From: CBDCUW01 sp963734865
GTDB taxonomy: Bacteria; Planctomycetota; Planctomycetia; Pirellulales; Pirellulaceae
Length of the DNA: 64,000 nt
Assembly (NCBI GenBank): GCA_963734865.1
Contig: CAVTIV010000007.1
Location: forward strand, 496,001 to 560,000
Direction of reading: 5' to 3'
In this document: positions 28,930 to 38,224 of the stretch, piece by piece
Position numbering within the stretch: position 1 is the stretch's first letter
Layout: each line of letters starts with the position of its first letter
The notes under the pieces: generated by a model
Told to the model about the DNA's origin: nothing
Databases searched by the model: none
The model's input: the letters and a program-made list of their open reading frames with translations, nothing else
Made by a program: the position numbers and the translations under genes

Positions 28930-30753
28930 AAGACGACAAGCAATTTACCGAGGAACAAAAACAATACCTCGCCGGCTTTTCGTTCGGCGCCGATGTCGCA
29001 CGCGCGGTCAGCGGTTTGCCGATCATCAGTGGTAGCGCGGCTGCCGCGAATGGCACGTCGATATCCTTGGGCGCTGAACGGAGCGAAAGTTGACGGCAGC
29101 ACGTTGCCGATCGGACCAGAGCGGATCGCGTTGATGGCACAGCAAGAAACGGTCACATCGGGGAAAAAGCTTTGCCAGGAAGAGCTCGCCAAGCGGGACA
29201 AGAATCCACTTGACATGTGGGATGAGTTGCAGAGGCGTGCAGATGCATGCGAGTTCCCGAAAGGGACAGACGTCTTCTTAACCAAATTTCACGGACTGTT
29301 CTATGTGGCGCCGGCGCAAGACAGCTTCATGTGCCGGATGCGAATTCCTGGTGGCGTGCTGCAAGCCTGGCAGCTTCGTGGATTGGCCGATCTGGGCGAT
29401 CGTTGCGCCGGTGGGTACGTCGATGTTACGACTCGAGCCAACTTGCAATTTCGCGAAATAGCTTCCTCGGCGGCGATGGATATTTTGTACGGACTACGTG
29501 AGTTGGACATTGTCAATCTGGGCAGCGGCGGCGACAACATTCGTAATTGCACGGCGAGTCCACTGTCAGGCATCGACGCGGACGAATTGATTGAAACGAT
29601 TCCGCTAGCCAAGCGGATGCATCACTACATTTTGAATCATCGCGAAATGTATGGATTGCCGCGTAAGTTCAACATCGCATTTGATGGCGGTGGACGTGTG
29701 AGCGCGCTCGATGACACGAACGACATCGGCTTCCACGCGGTGGAAATAGGTTCCGACCAATCCGCGCACGATCTTCCCGCCGGTGTCTACTTCCAATTGA
29801 CGTTGGGCGGCATCACCGGCCACAAGGACTTTGCACGTGACACCGGCGTGCTTCTGACGCCGGATGAGTGCATCGAAATCGCCGGTGAAATCGTCCGTGT
29901 ATTCGTCAACAACGGTGACCGAACCGATCGACGGAAAGCTCGTCTGAAGTATTTGCTGGACGACTGGGGCTTTGACCGATTGATCGAGGCGGTTGAGCAA
30001 GGACTCGGACGCAAACTCAGGCGAGTCGACACCTCGCAGGTCAACAATCCCTCCACCGAACAACGTCTGGCCCACGTCGGCTTTCATCCGCAGCGACAAC
30101 CCGGACGACACTACGCCGGAGTCGTGTTGCCGGTCGGCCGCATCACTTGCGAGCAGGCGCGCCGGTTGAGTGACATCGCCGAGACCCATGGTAACGGTGA
30201 ACTGCGGTTTACGGTTTGGCAGAATGTGTTGATTCCCTACATTCGCGACCAGGACGTCGACCTGGTCAAGTACGAGCTAAAGTTGATGGGACTCGATTAC
30301 GAAGCCAGTTCGTTTCGTGCCGGACTTGTCGCTTGCACGGGAAGCGCGGGTTGTAAGTTCGCCGGTGCCGATACAAAACGGCATGCGATGGAGATCGCCA
30401 GGTCGCTGGAGCAACAGTTTTGTTTGGACGTGCCGATCAATATCCACGTGACCGGATGCCACCACAGCTGTGCCCAGCATTACATCGGTGACATCGGGTT
30501 GCTGGGATGCCAGGTGGAACAAGGCGACGACATGGTCGACGGATACCACGTGCACCTGGGCGGCGGTTGGGGAGACCGGCAGGGGATCGCCAGATTGCTG
30601 TTCGAGTCGGTTGCGATTGACGACATTCGATCACTTCTGAGCACGATCATCGGCGGCTACCTGGCCAGTCGCGAGCCTAACGAATCGTTCGTTCACTTTG
30701 CCAACCGACACACCGATCAAGAACTGAAATCGCTAGTTGCGGTGGCAACTTAA
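28926..30753 (+). CDS. nirA: Ferredoxin/flavoprotein-linked siroheme nitrite reductase (one frameshift)
   Basis: Start ATG 28926 overlaps the nasA stop (ATGA). The first about 50 residues (FTEEQKQYLAGFSFG, GLPIISGSAAAANG) are in one frame and the rest, from about 29075, in another (GSTLPIGPERIALMAQ), so one indel lies near 29070-29092. The whole would be about 608 residues. The siroheme/[4Fe-4S] ligands are present: ACTGSAGCKF (Cys-x5-Cys) and VTGCHHSCAQH (Cys-x3-Cys). It reduces nitrite to ammonium with six electrons. A sulfite reductase is chemically close, but the operon context argues for nitrite. Confidence 0.87.
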
Positions 30754-30800
30754 GAAAGCCGTCACAGGATGATCTCCACCCTCCTTGAACAACCAAACAG

Positions 30801-32387
30801 ATGAGCAGCTTCATTCCTGACTCCGCACCGTTTTCTGAGGAACAACGGGCATGGCTCAACGGATTCTTTTCGGGTTTGATGGGCATCCAGCCAAACATGA
30901 CGCCAGAGCGGGCCCTGGCGGCGGCAGGTATCGTAACCGAAGGGGTCTCGCCGGCGACCGAAGAGCCTGAAGAAGATTTTCCCTGGCACGACTCGTCACT
31001 GCCAATTGTCGAGCGAATGGAACTCGCCGAAGGCGAACCGCTCAAGGGCAAGCTGATGGCAGCGATGGCACAGCTTGACTGCGGTTCTTGTGGCTACCTG
31101 TGCCAAACTTACAGCGAGGCGATCGCCACGGGAGAGGAGACCAACCTGACTCTGTGCAGCCCCGGCGGCAAAGAAACCAAACAGATGCTCAAGAAGCTAC
31201 TCAAGGAACAAGCCGCCGCTCCGGCCAACAACAAACCGTTGACCAACGGCTCAGCAAAGAAAGCCGACGGATGGTCACGCCAGAATCCGTTCACGGCCAG
31301 ACTGCTCGAGTCGGTTCCACTCAACGGTCCAGGCTCTGCTAAAGATACGCGGCACGTGGTGATCGACCTTGGCGGATCAGGCATCACGTACGAAGTTGGC
31401 GATGCGTTGGGCGTCTACCCAACCAACTGTCGCGATCTGGCCATGGCGGTGGTAAATCGACTTGCCGCCGATCCCGAACTGACCATCGAATCCCCTTCAG
31501 GCAAGAAGAAGAAGCTGGTCGATGCGATCGTGGAAGATTGTTGCTTGAAAGATCCCAGTGACGAGCTGATTGAACTGCTTGCCAGTCGATCAAGTTCTGT
31601 CGAGGTCAGAGAAACATTGACGAAAATGATGGAAGATGGGGTGCCCGAGGGCGTGGACGTTTTGGATCTGCTGGAGATCTCACAACATGCACCGGTGACC
31701 GCGACGGAGATCATGGAAACGTTTCAGCCGCTCAACCCGCGACTGTACTCGATTGCCAGCAGCATGAAACACGCAGGTGACCAGGTTCACTTGACGGTGG
31801 GTACGGTCAGCTATCGGCGACAAGGCCGTTTGAGAAAGGGCGTCGCCAGTACCATGCTGGCCCAACGACTATCCAGTGGCGATCCACTGCGAGTTTTCGT
31901 CCAACCCAACCACGGCGGATTCACGGTTCCTGCGAATCCGGATGCTCCGATGATCATGGTCGGACCGGGAACGGGAATTGCCCCGTTCCTCGCGTTTCTG
32001 CAAGAACGAGCCGCGGGCCGTTACAAGGGCAAGAACTGGTTGTTTTTCGGTGATCAGCATGCCGCTTGTGACTTTTTATATGAACACGATCTGACGCACC
32101 ATTTGTCGACGGGAACATTGTCGCGATTGGACACCGCCTTCAGTCGTGATGGCGATGCAAAGATCTATGTCCAAGACAGGATGCGAGAAAACGCCGGCGA
32201 GTTGTGGCAGTGGCTTCAAGACGGAGCACATTTCTTCGTCTGCGGAGACGCTTCGCGAATGGCAGCGGATGTCGATCGTGCCCTGATCGATATCGTCGCC
32301 CAGCAGGGCAATCTGTCGGATACGCTGGCGAACGAATATGTCGCGAAGCTTCGCAGCGCCAAGCGTTACGTACGCGACGTTTACTAG
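30801..32387 (+). CDS. Diflavin-type NADPH reductase without flavodoxin domain, with an added 4-Cys Fe-S motif
   Basis: 528 residues. It starts with FSEEQRAWLNGFFSG (11-25), then four Cys in the pattern Cys94-x2-Cys97-x3-Cys101 ... Cys119 (LDCGSCGYLCQTY, TLCSPGG), which fits a small [4Fe-4S] module. The CysJ-like part follows: FAD-binding domain with NPRLYSIASS, and NAD(P)H-binding domain with MIMVGPGTGIAPFLAFLQER and FFVCGDASRM, ending in Tyr. The FMN/flavodoxin domain of CysJ is missing, so the Fe-S module may replace it as the one-electron exit. It probably supplies electrons to the nitrite reductase 48 bases upstream. Last gene of the nitrate operon. Confidence 0.85.
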   Translation: MSSFIPDSAPFSEEQRAWLNGFFSGLMGIQPNMTPERALAAAGIVTEGVSPATEEPEEDFPWHDSSLPIVERMELAEGEPLKGKLMAAMAQLDCGSCGYLCQTYSEAIATGEETNLTLCSPGGKETKQMLKKLLKEQAAAPANNKPLTNGSAKKADGWSRQNPFTARLLESVPLNGPGSAKDTRHVVIDLGGSGITYEVGDALGVYPTNCRDLAMAVVNRLAADPELTIESPSGKKKKLVDAIVEDCCLKDPSDELIELLASRSSSVEVRETLTKMMEDGVPEGVDVLDLLEISQHAPVTATEIMETFQPLNPRLYSIASSMKHAGDQVHLTVGTVSYRRQGRLRKGVASTMLAQRLSSGDPLRVFVQPNHGGFTVPANPDAPMIMVGPGTGIAPFLAFLQERAAGRYKGKNWLFFGDQHAACDFLYEHDLTHHLSTGTLSRLDTAFSRDGDAKIYVQDRMRENAGELWQWLQDGAHFFVCGDASRMAADVDRALIDIVAQQGNLSDTLANEYVAKLRSAKRYVRDVY

Positions 32388-32393
32388 ATTGCG

Positions 32394-33326
32394 CTACAGA
32401 TCCAAATGGCGGGCAAAAAAGTCGGCTTGCAACCGACGGACTTCCTCAAATACCTTCCCATGGTAGACTCCGAAGTGGTCGACCGGATATCGAATGATCT
32501 CCGCCCCGGGCATTTTGCTGGCGACCTGCTCGATGACTGACGTGCGAATCACTTGATCGTGCTCGGCGATCACGAACAGCGCTGGACACTTAACCAACCG
32601 TGCCTTGCGATTGGGTCGGAAAAACGCACTGGAGAGCAGCGATCTCGCTGTGCATTCGTTCGACCACTTCTTTCCCGCAGGTACCATGCGGCGATAACCC
32701 TCGTCACATCCTTCTCGATTCAACGCTGCGAATTGACTCGGCGGCGCGACGGTGCGAATGTAGTGGGGTGGACGGCCCAGTATTGCTCGCAGGCAATCTC
32801 GAGTCACATGCCACAATGCCGCGAAAAAATAGTTCGCATCGATTCGCAACGCGCGCGGAACATCCAACATCGGTACCTGAGAAACGATCGCGCGAACCGA
32901 GCGTTCCTCGGCAGCGACCGCAACGACATGGCCCCCACTGAAGGACGTGCCCCATAGACCGATACGTTCGCCATCCAAGCCCTCGATCGTTTTCGCATGA
33001 GCAATCGCCGCCAGCCAATCACGATGCTGGCGCCGATGATCGACCATGTTCCGCGGCTCACCTTCACTGTCACCAAAATGTCGGTAGTCGAATAACAATA
33101 CGGCTATCCCTCGATCGGCGAATCCGATCGCGTAGGCTGGCAAGCAAAAATCTCGCTCCCCAGCAAAACCGTGAGCCATCACAACGACGGGAACCCTGCC
33201 GCCACTCGATTTCTTAGGCCGGTAAAGCCACGCGGCACAACGTTCCGATTCGCTGAAGAAATCCGAGTCTTCGCGGACGACATTGTCGCTGGTCACTGCG
33301 TCTGGCTGGTTGGCTTCAATGGGCAT
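32394..33326 (-). CDS. Alpha/beta hydrolase (dienelactone hydrolase-like)
   Basis: 310 residues. The nucleophile motif is GTSFSGGH, preceded by VVVMAHGFAGERDF as the oxyanion loop; the catalytic Asp is expected in VIAEHDQVIRT and the His in PVDHFGVYHG. No signal peptide. These proteins hydrolyse ester or related bonds; the substrate is not predictable. It converges with the nitrate operon, whose last stop is six bases away, and probably forms a minus-strand unit with the glycosylase gene and a possible small gene upstream. Confidence 0.82.
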   Translation of the reverse strand: MPIEANQPDAVTSDNVVREDSDFFSESERCAAWLYRPKKSSGGRVPVVVMAHGFAGERDFCLPAYAIGFADRGIAVLLFDYRHFGDSEGEPRNMVDHRRQHRDWLAAIAHAKTIEGLDGERIGLWGTSFSGGHVVAVAAEERSVRAIVSQVPMLDVPRALRIDANYFFAALWHVTRDCLRAILGRPPHYIRTVAPPSQFAALNREGCDEGYRRMVPAGKKWSNECTARSLLSSAFFRPNRKARLVKCPALFVIAEHDQVIRTSVIEQVASKMPGAEIIRYPVDHFGVYHGKVFEEVRRLQADFFARHLDL

Positions 33327-33484
33327 AGTGGCTCGGGGATGAGGCTTTTCGCACGATCAACCATGCTGGCCCATTGGATCATTGTCGGCAAGTACCAAAA
33401 GGTACAGACGTCAAATGTCGCGTCCAAGTCGGCGATTTGTTGCTCGCCCCAAAACGCTTCGCTAGTCGTGCCCTCAAACATCAT
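33293..33484 (-). CDS. Possible small protein, 63 residues
   Basis: An open frame from tandem ATGs at 33484/33481, eight bases after the glycosylase stop, reading FEGTTSEAFWGEQQIADLDA and continuing with aromatic and hydrophobic residues (CTFWYLPTMIQWASMV). It overlaps the start of the hydrolase gene by 34 bases. Composition looks like real protein and the spacing suits an operon, but I recognise no family, and it may be the start of a truncated gene. Confidence 0.35.
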   Translation of the reverse strand: MMFEGTTSEAFWGEQQIADLDATFDVCTFWYLPTMIQWASMVDRAKSLIPEPLCPLKPTSQTQ

Positions 33485-33492
33485 CTGGGAAC

Positions 33493-34107
33493 CTACCGGT
33501 TGTGATCGCTCGCTCGGCCGCTGACATACTTGTTCTGATAGATAAAGAAGCGATAGGGGTGCTCGACGGCTCTGCTGAGTCCGATTCGCCTCGAACTGCA
33601 AATTCGGATCGGTGCCGGATCGGAAATCTCGCCGATGAAGATCGCCCGAGCATGGACCAGATCGACACCGTCATTGCCCCGATCGATATCGAGCGCCTGG
33701 CAAAGCATGGCGGGGCCTCGGGTGAGTCGTCTGCGATCCTCGTAACCGCGATTCTTTTTCATCACGTCGATACCCCAAATCGGTTCGATCGCGCGGATCA
33801 GGACGGCACTTCCGACTCCTTCTTCGCCGGTCACCGCATTCATGCAATACTTGGCGTGGATCGGATAGACATACAATGTCCCCGGTGGCCCAAACATCGA
33901 AGCGTTGCTTGGCGTTTTCCCACGGGCGCTGTGGCTCGCCGGGTCACCTGCCGGCAAATAGGCTTCCGTTTCGACGATCAGGCCTCCGACCCATACGTCC
34001 TGAGTCCTGCACATCAGAGCTTTGCCCAAAAGTTCGCGGGCAACGGTCACCGTGGGTCGATCATAGAATGATCGAGTCAGCCGGTTCGCTTGCGGAGGGA
34101 TTTTCAT
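33493..34107 (-). CDS. DNA-3-methyladenine glycosylase (AAG/MPG family)
   Basis: 204 residues from ATG 34107. Family motifs: LTRSFYDRPTVTVARELLGK at the start, GGLIVETEAYL with the catalytic Glu in VETEAY, DPASHSARGKTP, the strand GTLYVYPIHAKYCMN and RRLTRGPAMLCQALDI. It removes alkylated purines such as 3-methyladenine from DNA in base excision repair. The C-terminus is slightly longer than usual but conserved in type (RIGLSRAVEHPYRFFI). Its promoter region is shared with the divergent amidohydrolase gene, only 19 bases away. Confidence 0.92.
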   Translation of the reverse strand: MKIPPQANRLTRSFYDRPTVTVARELLGKALMCRTQDVWVGGLIVETEAYLPAGDPASHSARGKTPSNASMFGPPGTLYVYPIHAKYCMNAVTGEEGVGSAVLIRAIEPIWGIDVMKKNRGYEDRRRLTRGPAMLCQALDIDRGNDGVDLVHARAIFIGEISDPAPIRICSSRRIGLSRAVEHPYRFFIYQNKYVSGRASDHNR

Positions 34108-34126
34108 CAATAACCATCAAATACGA

Positions 34127-35305
34127 GTGTTTGCGGCAAGATGGATTCTTCCCGTTTCGCGAGATCCGATCAATGGAGGGTGGATTCGCTTGCGCGGAGA
34201 CGAGGTCGTCGAGATCGGCAAGGGTGGATTTCCGTCCGAAGCCGTGGATCTCGGCGACGTGGCATTGCTGCCCGGCTTGACCAATGCGCATACGCATCTG
34301 GAATTCTCTGATTGCCAACAACCGATCGGTGAACCCGGAACGAAACTTCACGATTGGATCGGGCAAGTCATTACTGCTCGCCGCGAAACGACACTTGCAA
34401 ACAGACACCATGCGATTGAGCGAGGATTGCGTGAATCCGCCGACGCTGGTGTCCGGCTGATCGGCGAGATCACAACGCCACCATCGGAGTATCCGGCGGA
34501 CGATGATCTGCCCGAATTGGTGACATTTGCCGAAGTGCTTGGTCTCGACAGCGAACGAGGCACAGAGCGACTGCAGGCGGCGATCCGATATAACCTGGCG
34601 AGCAAGGATGCGGGCTGGAGCCCGCACGCGCCCTATTCGACATCGCTTCCTTTGATCGACAAATGTGTGGAACGTTCCCGGGAAGATGGTCGTCCGTTGG
34701 CGATGCACGTCGCCGAGTCGGCGGCCGAACGCGAGTTGTTGACCGCCGGCACTGGCCCCTTTGCCGACACGCTATCGGCGCTTGGCCTTCGGCGCGAGGG
34801 ACTCTTCCCTTGGGGCGACGATCCGTTCGGACTGTTGATCGACCGTTTGAAAAAAACGTCACGGGCGTTATTGATTCACGCCAATGATCTTCGACCTGCC
34901 GAGATCGAACGGCTCCGACAAAGCCCTCATTTATCGGTCGTCTATTGCCCACGCACACACGCATTCTTTGGCCACGATGAACATCCTGTGGGTCGGCTCC
35001 TGTGTGCCGGCGTTCGCGTTGCCCTGGGGACGGATTCGCGAGCGAGCAATCCGGACTTGAATCTATGGCGTGAAGTGCAATTCCTGCTGCAACACCGGAC
35101 GGATCTTGCTCCAGCCGATGTCTTGTCAATGGCGACGATCAATGGTGCCGATGCACTGGGACGCCGCGAGAGAGGAAGAATCGAACTCGGTTGCCGGCCG
35201 AAGGTTGGATTTATCCGAACATCCGGGGCAACGATTGACGATGTTTATGAAGATTTTTTGCACAGTGATCTCGTCGGCTTGTTTCCGCCCAGTAGCGGTG
35301 TGTGA
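34127..35305 (+). CDS. Amidohydrolase-superfamily deaminase (possible aminodeoxyfutalosine deaminase)
   Basis: 392 residues from GTG 34127. Metal and catalytic residues of the cytosine/adenosine-deaminase-like group: NAHTHLEF (HxH), SPHAPYST, HVAESAAE, LIHANDL and GTDSRASNPDLNLW. The family includes MTA/SAH, guanine and aminodeoxyfutalosine deaminases. Proximity to a futalosine-type UbiD decarboxylase suggests, but does not prove, a role in the futalosine menaquinone pathway. It converges with the SDR gene 24 bases away. Confidence 0.8.
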   Translation: MFAARWILPVSRDPINGGWIRLRGDEVVEIGKGGFPSEAVDLGDVALLPGLTNAHTHLEFSDCQQPIGEPGTKLHDWIGQVITARRETTLANRHHAIERGLRESADAGVRLIGEITTPPSEYPADDDLPELVTFAEVLGLDSERGTERLQAAIRYNLASKDAGWSPHAPYSTSLPLIDKCVERSREDGRPLAMHVAESAAERELLTAGTGPFADTLSALGLRREGLFPWGDDPFGLLIDRLKKTSRALLIHANDLRPAEIERLRQSPHLSVVYCPRTHAFFGHDEHPVGRLLCAGVRVALGTDSRASNPDLNLWREVQFLLQHRTDLAPADVLSMATINGADALGRRERGRIELGCRPKVGFIRTSGATIDDVYEDFLHSDLVGLFPPSSGV

Positions 35306-35329
35306 ATCCACTCGGCAGTCGGATCGGCA

Positions 35330-36136
35330 CTAACCGCGATTGAGTCCGACTTGCAATCCATCAGGTGCAAAGATGCTTCGACCTCCGTCAACTGGCAGGC
35401 AAACGCCCGTGACGAAGTCATTTTCACAAAGAAACTGCACCGCATGTGCGACATGATGCGGGGTGCCTGTTGTTCGCGTGAGCGTCGCGGCGGCAATTTG
35501 CTGGCGTTCTCGGGCAGCGACGTCATCGGCAAACATCACGGGACCCGGCTGGATGCAGTTGACACGAATCCGCGGATTGCGAGCGGCCAGTTCGACAGCC
35601 AGTGAACGCGTCATCGTTTCGATCGCCCCTTTGCTGGGAAAGTAGGCGGCATGATCGAGATACGGTCGGATGGTGGCCCAATCGCCGATATTGACAATGG
35701 ATCCGCCCGACGATTGATTTTCCATTCGAAGGCCGGCGGCCCTCGCACACAGGAACGACCCAAGCGTGTTGATGTCAAAGAATCGACGCATCTCGGTGGG
35801 CGTGATCGCCTCCAGGCGTATCGGAAACCAAATCGCGGCGCTGTTGACCAAGATATCAATCCGGCCGAAGTGCTCGTGGGTAACGCTGACGAGCTGTTCT
35901 GGAACGGATGCATCCTCCAATGATCCATGTGTGACGATGACTTCTGTCCGATACGACTCGCGGATTCCAACGGCCGCCTGTTCGGCCTCGTCGCAACTTG
36001 TGTTGGCATGCAGCGCCAATCGGCAGCCCAGCCGCGCGAGCCGATTCGCAACTTCTCGGCCGACCCGCGGCGATCCACTGCCGGTTACAAGTGCAACCGG
36101 GGAATCACATTGAAAGACATCTTGGAGACTGGGCAT
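35330..36136 (-). CDS. Short-chain dehydrogenase/reductase, possibly pteridine-reductase-like
   Basis: 268 residues. The cofactor motif is TGSGSPRVGREVA rather than the usual TGxxxGxG; the Arg position recalls TGxxxRxG of pteridine and FolM-type dihydrofolate reductases. NSAA follows, then the active-site Tyr/Lys in AAYFPSKGAIE, and Ser is expected just before. The NADPH preference is likely. The gene starts 45 bases after the UbiD stop on the same strand, so the two are probably co-transcribed. A general SDR of other specificity is equally possible. Confidence 0.82.
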   Translation of the reverse strand: MPSLQDVFQCDSPVALVTGSGSPRVGREVANRLARLGCRLALHANTSCDEAEQAAVGIRESYRTEVIVTHGSLEDASVPEQLVSVTHEHFGRIDILVNSAAIWFPIRLEAITPTEMRRFFDINTLGSFLCARAAGLRMENQSSGGSIVNIGDWATIRPYLDHAAYFPSKGAIETMTRSLAVELAARNPRIRVNCIQPGPVMFADDVAARERQQIAAATLTRTTGTPHHVAHAVQFLCENDFVTGVCLPVDGGRSIFAPDGLQVGLNRG

Positions 36137-36180
36137 GATCGATCAGTAGCGTTTAGATTCTTGCATGGATGAGTCAACAA

Positions 36181-38013
36181 TCATAGAAACCGCCCGAGCG
36201 GACCGCCACGTGTCGCGCGCGCGTCGACTTTGCGAACGGTATCGGCGTCTTCGATCAACGGCGGTGCATGGTGCGGCTTGATTCGGGCGTCGATTACAAT
36301 CGCGCCCCGACATCCCCAATGTTTATGCTCAACACTGGCGTCGATTCCATCCACATCGGTCGCCGGATTGCTCCGCGTGAAAGTGACCCATAACCAATTA
36401 TTCAGCGATCGAGACGCGAAATCACTATCGTCGACCAGTGTGATCAACGGAACTCGTTGCAGTCGCGGATCGCCGCTCATCGATTGGACGAAACGGGCTA
36501 GTTCTTGCTGATCGCCTGGTGATTGAAAAGGATGAGCCTCGATCGCAATGATCCCAGGGATCACCAATCGTGGATTCTTGAACCCATCGGGCACCACAAG
36601 ATCGTTGGGCAACTCCGTCGCCAGAGCGCGAATCGGACCGCCCGTTGCCGCGATGACCAACTTGGAACCCTGGTTGAAACCGCTGCCGCTGTAGTCGAGT
36701 GTATCGATGGTTGTTCGTGTCTGGAAATGCAAATCGCGGCGCCAATCGACTCGCTCAAGCATGTGACGAAGGAATGCACTCACGTCATGAATGTCCAACT
36801 CGCCGGTTGGGTCATCTGTGATCCACAGGTACTTCGCCAGCGACAATTGGCCGTTACCAAGAATCGCGTTGCCTTGGGTGAGCAACTCCTGCGGCTCGCC
36901 ACGATCCAGATATGGCATGTATCGCTCGCTTCCGAGTGCCAGCAACAGTGGATGTACGCCCGCAGCATCCACCGCATGCACGGCTTTGACACCGGGAATG
37001 ACGGTCGGAATGATCGGATCGGTCAGCTCGTGGATCAATTGTCCGAACGTCGTGTCTTCCTGTGGCGGTCGCCCGACAACGGTGAACGGCCAAATCGCGC
37101 CGTCACGATGCCAGACGTGATCAACCTTCATCACCGGAAACGGATGTTGCAGACTGTAGTAACCGAGGTGATCGCCGAACGGTCCCTCGGGCTTCGTTTG
37201 GTTTGGGTCGATCGTTCCGATGATGGCAAAGTCGGCGTCAGCATAAACGGGTGCGTGGTCGCCACGAATCAGTCGGATGCGTCTGCCGGCCAGAGCACCG
37301 GCGAATGTCAGCTCGGTCAAACCCTCGGGCAGCGGCATGACTGCCGCTAGCGTCATCGCCGGCGATCCACCAACGGTGATTGCGACACGAAGCGGTTGGT
37401 CAAGATCAAGTGCCTCGCGGTGATGCACGCCAATGCCTCGATGAATCTGATAGTGAAGACCGACTTCTTGGTCCACATCGTATTGATTCCCGGACAGCTG
37501 AATCCGGTACATGCCAAGGTTGACTCGCATCAATTGGCACGGCGATCCCGGATCATCACTCAACACCTGAGGCAACGTGATGAAGGCCCCTCCATCGTCG
37601 GGCCAACACTTGACCATCGGCAGCTGCGAAACTCTCGTTCGGTTAGCCAAAATCGGACCCCGGCGAGTCATGCGGGGTAACATCCGGACCGCGGTCAATG
37701 GAACACGCACGTACCGCATCGGTCGTTTTGCCAGCGCCGACGGATCCAACTTGACCTCAATCAACCTGCGAACCGATTCCAACGTATCTCGAAACAGATA
37801 CCTCGCCTGATCAAGCGACCCAAACAGATTTGACGCAGCCGGAAACCTGCATCCGCGCAAATTGGTGAACAGCAACCCGGGCCCGCCCGATGCGTATACA
37901 CGGCGCTGAATCTCCGCCATTTCCAGATTGGGATCAACTTCGTCATCGACTTGGATCAATCGACCGTCGCTGCGAAGGTCATCAACGACGTCTCGGGTGC
38001 TGCGGTGCTTCAT
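36181..38013 (-). CDS. UbiD-family decarboxylase (menaquinone-biosynthesis type)
   Basis: 610 residues from ATG 38013, longer than UbiD (about 490) and close to the long form found in organisms using the futalosine pathway. The UbiD core includes KPEGPFGDHLGYYSLQHPFP, which carries an acidic catalytic residue, GGSPAMTLAAVMPLPEG and AVNVDQ-like regions. UbiD enzymes need prenylated FMN made by UbiX, not encoded here. It probably decarboxylates a polar naphthoate intermediate. It is followed by the SDR gene and is divergent from pepA. Confidence 0.85.
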   Translation of the reverse strand: MKHRSTRDVVDDLRSDGRLIQVDDEVDPNLEMAEIQRRVYASGGPGLLFTNLRGCRFPAASNLFGSLDQARYLFRDTLESVRRLIEVKLDPSALAKRPMRYVRVPLTAVRMLPRMTRRGPILANRTRVSQLPMVKCWPDDGGAFITLPQVLSDDPGSPCQLMRVNLGMYRIQLSGNQYDVDQEVGLHYQIHRGIGVHHREALDLDQPLRVAITVGGSPAMTLAAVMPLPEGLTELTFAGALAGRRIRLIRGDHAPVYADADFAIIGTIDPNQTKPEGPFGDHLGYYSLQHPFPVMKVDHVWHRDGAIWPFTVVGRPPQEDTTFGQLIHELTDPIIPTVIPGVKAVHAVDAAGVHPLLLALGSERYMPYLDRGEPQELLTQGNAILGNGQLSLAKYLWITDDPTGELDIHDVSAFLRHMLERVDWRRDLHFQTRTTIDTLDYSGSGFNQGSKLVIAATGGPIRALATELPNDLVVPDGFKNPRLVIPGIIAIEAHPFQSPGDQQELARFVQSMSGDPRLQRVPLITLVDDSDFASRSLNNWLWVTFTRSNPATDVDGIDASVEHKHWGCRGAIVIDARIKPHHAPPLIEDADTVRKVDARATRGGPLGRFL

Positions 38014-38224
38014 CCGGTCATCTGATATCGAGGGGGCATCAAGCAAAGGTCAGAAACGGAATTCGAAGGTCCATCAGGCCGGGGGCGATTCGGGGGGCCC
38101 CGGGGATCGATTCGATTGCCGGAACCAGATCTCTCGCCGGGTAGGATAACCGCGATGGGGGCGCTAGACTAACGCGATTGCAAATCTTCCCCCATTCGTC
38201 GCTACCCATTCCCTCACTGTCGAC

